Below are positions 1 through 64,000 of a stretch of DNA of 64,000 nt, piece by piece (position 1 is the stretch's first letter; the number at the start of each line of letters is the position of its first letter). Under the pieces are notes generated by a model. It was not told the DNA's origin and did not search any database. It was given only the letters and a program-made list of their open reading frames with translations. This DNA is from Branchiostoma lanceolatum. Its lineage: Eukaryota; Chordata; Leptocardii; Amphioxiformes; Branchiostomatidae. A program made the position numbers and the translations under genes. Where the stretch lies: assembly GCF_035083965.1 (NCBI RefSeq), contig NC_089740.1:14730552-14794551 (forward strand). The letters run 5' to 3'.

Positions 1-880
1 GAGGATAGAATTGCAATGCTGCACGCGACAACACTCGCGCTAAGTTGTTTCAAGGACTATATAATGTCCTTGGTTATTTTTGTGAGTGTGTCTGCCTTTG
101 TTGTGGAGGGTGTGTCGAAGCTGTGGGTATGGTGTATGAAATATTGAAAGAAAAATTATTGTGGTGGCACTAACTTGTTGCAGTGGAATTTTACGACTTC
201 TTCTAAAGTCCTTGTTTTTCAAGATGTTCTGTATGATGTTTTGACAACAATTGTGCATACAGAAATACGCCAAGTGTCTCAAGTCTTTGATCAACATTCA
301 AAGGAAAATTAACGAGACGGTTCTAAGTCATTGCAGGGGAATAACATAACTTTTATCGAGTCACTGTGTGTGTATGTTTGTGTCTGTGTCTATCTGTGTG
401 TATGTATGTATGTATGTTTGTGTATGTGTGTCTGTCTGTCCGTGAGTGCATGTATGTAACTATGTTTGTGTGTTTGTGTTTGTGTCTGTGAGTGCATGTA
501 TGTGTGTACGTGTGTCTTAGTGTGTATTTCTGTGCGCGCGCGCGCGTGTGTGTGTGTGTGTGTTTGTGTCTGTGCGCGCGTGTGTTTCTCTGTGTGTCTG
601 TGTGTGTGTTTGTTTATTTGTTATTGTATGCATGTTGGAGTTGTGGATGTGATCTATAAAATGTTCAAGGCGAAATTAACGTCGTGGCGCTAAGTTGTTG
701 CAGGGAAATTTTACGACTTCGTCGCGAGTCTCCATCTTATATTTTTCCAGATGTATGAAGTAATGATGCAAAATGATGTATGCAGAAATACGCCGAGTGC
801 TTCATAGGATAGTGAATGGACAATTAACGTGGTGGTGCGAAGTGGGGGGAATTTTATGCCTTTTTCTCAAGTCATCATTT
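1..880. repeat. Degenerate dispersed repeat motif in 3' flank
   Basis: A motif resembling 'gctaagttgttgcaggg' followed by 'aattttacgacttc' recurs in diverged form near 28, 165, 312, 675 and 817. A second motif, 'cagaaatacgcc', recurs near 262 and 783. This is a broken array of one low-copy repeat interrupted by a TG-rich tract. No coding potential is supported. Confidence 0.45.
363..640 (+). repeat. TG-rich microsatellite/minisatellite
   Basis: A long run of TGTG, TGTATG and TGTCTG units with short CGCG runs near 535-545 and 575-580. The open frame through it (466-693) reads Cys-Val repeats and is a product of the simple repeat. Confidence 0.9.
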
Positions 881-2466
881 GTTTATGTATGTGTGTTTAT
901 GTGATAACCTGTTGGTGGAGGCACAAGTCAAAAACAGCAACTCCCAATATGCAGATATCAAGAGAACTTAGTCATGCGCAGACTATCAAAAACATAAACC
1001 TCTTGTGAAGGCACTCCCAGCCTGCAAATAATGGCCCCAATGCCCCTGTCCTCATCCAACACGAGTAGTAGGGTTGGGCCCCCTAGCAGCTTCCTCTGGA
1101 ACTGCAGGGGCGTTTTTTTACCCGTGCGTCGCATGTCGGTGTGATCGCAAGGGAGGAAAATTTGAGAACATTCGCAATAATTTGTCATTTCATCTTTATT
1201 CTGACATTCGTTAAGTTCACAATTTTATGAATTGAATACTATCAATGCGAGATTTTCGCTAGCAGATTATTGCATATCCATGAACAAGTAAGACCAGCAT
1301 CAATTATATAATACATCACCATGTCGCTATTACTGTTACATGCAAAGGACTTGAATGTTAAACAATTTTCTTCTTTGTTTATCAGCTGAAACAACAGATT
1401 AAGACTTGACAGGTTAAGATTTGGTACCAAACATAGATTAGCATAGAATGTCATGACAACTAGTATGTTTACATCGTTAACTGTTCACATAATATTTAGA
1501 CCTAAAATGAAACAGAAAGTTTATTTGCATGGCCTTAGTATCAATTTTTTCACACATCTGATGCTAGTGTGTTAGCTATTGGCTAAAGAAACAGGTTAAG
1601 ACAAAATTGAGATTTGGTACCAAACCTTGTTTAGCCTCTACTGTAAGGACGTCAATCATAATATTTACACTAATCAGTACTTGTTCACAAGAATAGAAAG
1701 ATTCACGCAAAGTGCCGTTATATCAAACATTACACATTTGATCGCAGGTTAATACAGCATTAAGGTTTGGTGCCAAACTTATGTTAGCCTAGATTGTAAG
1801 GACAATTACAATATTTACATCGTCAACTGTTCACGCCATAATCACACCTACAATTAGACTAAAAGTTAAGGTTCTTATCTATTATTTTCATCCCAGAAGA
1901 ATTGGATAAAAGATGACAATCACCATATCAATTCAAAAAACTTATGAATAACTAAATAAGAATCAACATAACATTAATGATTTGGATCCAAGACAAAACC
2001 TTTTCAAACTAAATGAGTACAGTGAGCAGGTGCCTTGTGCCGTGTGAAATACCGATCTTTCATACATTTTTTTAAAATACACCTATACATCGATATATAT
2101 ATTTTTTATACATCTATACATCTATATACGTCATACATCTAGATATTCTGAGGATAGTAGATAAATACGAATTGCAAACAAAATGTTCTTACATAGGTAA
2201 TAGTCGTAGATACATGCATTGCAAAACTTCCTTTCTTATTACATTTGCTATTCATTCATGATCATTCAACACCTTACATACACACTCACCTCGCACGAGT
2301 TGAAAGGTCATAGTTAAAATGTCATAGTTAAAACGTTTAAATCAGTTGAGTTGGAACCTCGCTTGTTGAAATCATTTACTATTTGTCGTATTATAGTATT
2401 TCAGTTATGTCGAGCTTGTGTCAATTTCTGGTACGTCAAGCTAACCAAATTGTTCAAAGTCAGAGT
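881..2466. other. 3' flank / possible 3' UTR, no gene supported
   Basis: AT-rich sequence after the stop codon at 2467-2469. Minus-strand AATAAA hexamers are present at 1520-1525 and 1195-1200 (read as tttatt on +); either could be a poly(A) signal but nothing confirms use. Apart from the repeats listed separately and a weak 76-residue minus frame (958-1188), I see no recognisable feature. Confidence 0.4.
1395..1850. repeat. Three diverged copies of a roughly 160-200 bp repeat
   Basis: The core 'tttggtaccaaac' (last copy 'tttggtgccaaac') plus a following 'ttagcct...tgtaaggac' segment occurs near 1419, 1613 and 1768. Spacing is about 195 and 155 bp. It sits beyond the gene's stop codon; whether it lies in the 3' UTR is unknown. 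Confidence 0.55.
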
Positions 2467-63196
<60,730 letters not shown>

Positions 63197-63287
63197 CTGG
63201 ATAACGGTACCGGTAAAGGTAGTTCCATAGCCGTTTTGAGGCAGTAGGGGCAATGGGGTCTTACCCACCGTGTCTATAGCACAATAA
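63197..63287 (-). mobile_element. Inter-unit SINE cassette, copy g (truncated)
   Basis: 'gccgttttgaggcagtaggg' and 'cttacccaccgtgtctat' are the proximal part of the cassette's first SINE, cut off by the LINE that follows. Confidence 0.6.
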
Positions 63288-64000
63288 ATGAGTGCCCCAG
63301 ACGGGGATCTGAGTTTCAATGTTCCAGAAATGCTACCAATGTATTCAGTCTTTGATTCATTACAGTAAAGCCCCACTAGGAATGCAGAGACATTTTTGCC
63401 CAATTCAGCAAATAAAGCAAGGTCATCTGCAAAATCCATATCAGTGAGATTCTGAGCAGGGTATATTCGACTCCTGCGCGGTTTGATGTTTATACCTTTG
63501 TTTTCATTTATGTCTAGTGAGAGTCTTCGAACATAGTCATAGTCAAGTACAATGATAAATAGATAAGTTGCTGAAGTGTCACCCTGGAGAAATTCCTGTA
63601 ACTACCCCAAATGAACTAGTCTCCCCATCAGGTTTAAAAACTGAGGCTATAGTATTTCTATACAGATCTCTGACTGCTTTTATGAGACATTGTGGAATAC
63701 CATACTGTACGGTGTTTGTGCTAAAATCAAATGCCTTACGAAAATCAACGAAAAAATAACACGAAATTCTAAAAGATTGAATCTCCTCATCTCTTCAATC
63801 ATACGACGTATTGCAAGTATCTGTGAAATATTAGACCTCCCTTTTCTAAATCCATTTTGATTCCTCCTGGAAATGGGATCAATTACAGGGGTGAGAGGTT
63901 AAGTAAAAATCTGTTATAAAACTTTGCTGCAATGGGAGTGAGAGTAATACCTCTATAGATGGAGGCAGATGTTAAGTCACCTTTCTTTGGATGGGAACAA
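63288..64000 (-). mobile_element. Decayed non-LTR retrotransposon (reverse transcriptase), continues past window edge
   Basis: Minus-strand pieces in the right order for a LINE RT: SIYRGITLTPIAAKFYNRFL near the edge, NQNGFRKGRSNISQILAIRR, then MDFADDLALFAELGKNVSAF with the catalytic FADD box, then YCNESKTEYIGSISGTLKLR. The pieces are in different frames with stops, so it is inactive. It differs from the LINE tails inside the array. Confidence 0.85.

Noticed and set aside
466-693. Plus-strand Cys-Val-rich frame
   Set aside because: Produced by the TG simple repeat.
958-1188. 76-residue minus frame ending EVYVFDSLRMTKFS
   Set aside because: There is a faint resemblance of VFDSL to C48-type protease fragments found in transposons, but no catalytic residues, no splice context and no continuation. 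Not reported as a gene.

Overview
This is eukaryotic, intron-rich DNA, most likely from an invertebrate deuterostome. An amphioxus (Branchiostoma-type cephalochordate) genome would fit the many small exons, the tRNA-derived SINEs, the decayed non-LTR retrotransposons and the TTAA-flanked elements. The organism is an inference; no sequence here names it. Almost the whole window (about 2.5-63.2 kb) is the 3' part of one giant minus-strand gene. Its 5' end lies beyond position 64000.

Read in transcript order (high to low coordinates), the gene encodes 22 complete tandem F5/8 type C (discoidin, FA58C) domains between 63196 and 15598. Then come a farnesoic-acid-methyltransferase-like (FAMeT) domain (15176-14638), one sushi/CCP-like module (14226-14029), three EGF-like modules (13760-12748), a Thr/Ser/Pro-rich mucin-like stretch (12438-11848), and a GAIN/REJ-like juxtamembrane region with a degenerate GPS (11571-9007). 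The end is a polycystin-1-type membrane module (9255-2467): TM1, intracellular PLAT domain, TM2-TM6, TOP/polycystin extracellular domain, TM7-TM11 with pore region, and a short C-terminal coiled coil. I traced 93 exons by hand. All junction phases agree and they sum to one open frame of about 5,387 residues. The family is PKD1/PKD1-like (PLAT + GPS + 11 TM), with an adhesive ectodomain in place of the usual PKD repeats.

Each FA58C domain is made from three exons: A (158-194 bp), B (144-156 bp, nearly always 147) and C (always 142 bp). Introns between domains are phase 1 and introns within a domain are phase 0, so each domain is a symmetric 1-1 cassette that can be added or lost without breaking frame. 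The array shows its history. Two dead domain relics, four half-exon C copies, shared intronic SINE and LINE insertions and near-identical neighbours indicate growth by duplication of single units and of blocks of about three units.

The introns hold mobile elements: a 900-bp piggyBac-like element with TTAA duplications, other inverted-repeat elements, two tRNA-like SINE families in a co-duplicated cassette, a separate complete tRNA-derived SINE, LINE fragments, an LTR-free retroelement tail with target duplication, foldback elements and a 400-bp AT/ATAC array. Positions 1-2466 are 3' flank with simple and degenerate repeats and no gene I can support. No second protein-coding gene is visible.
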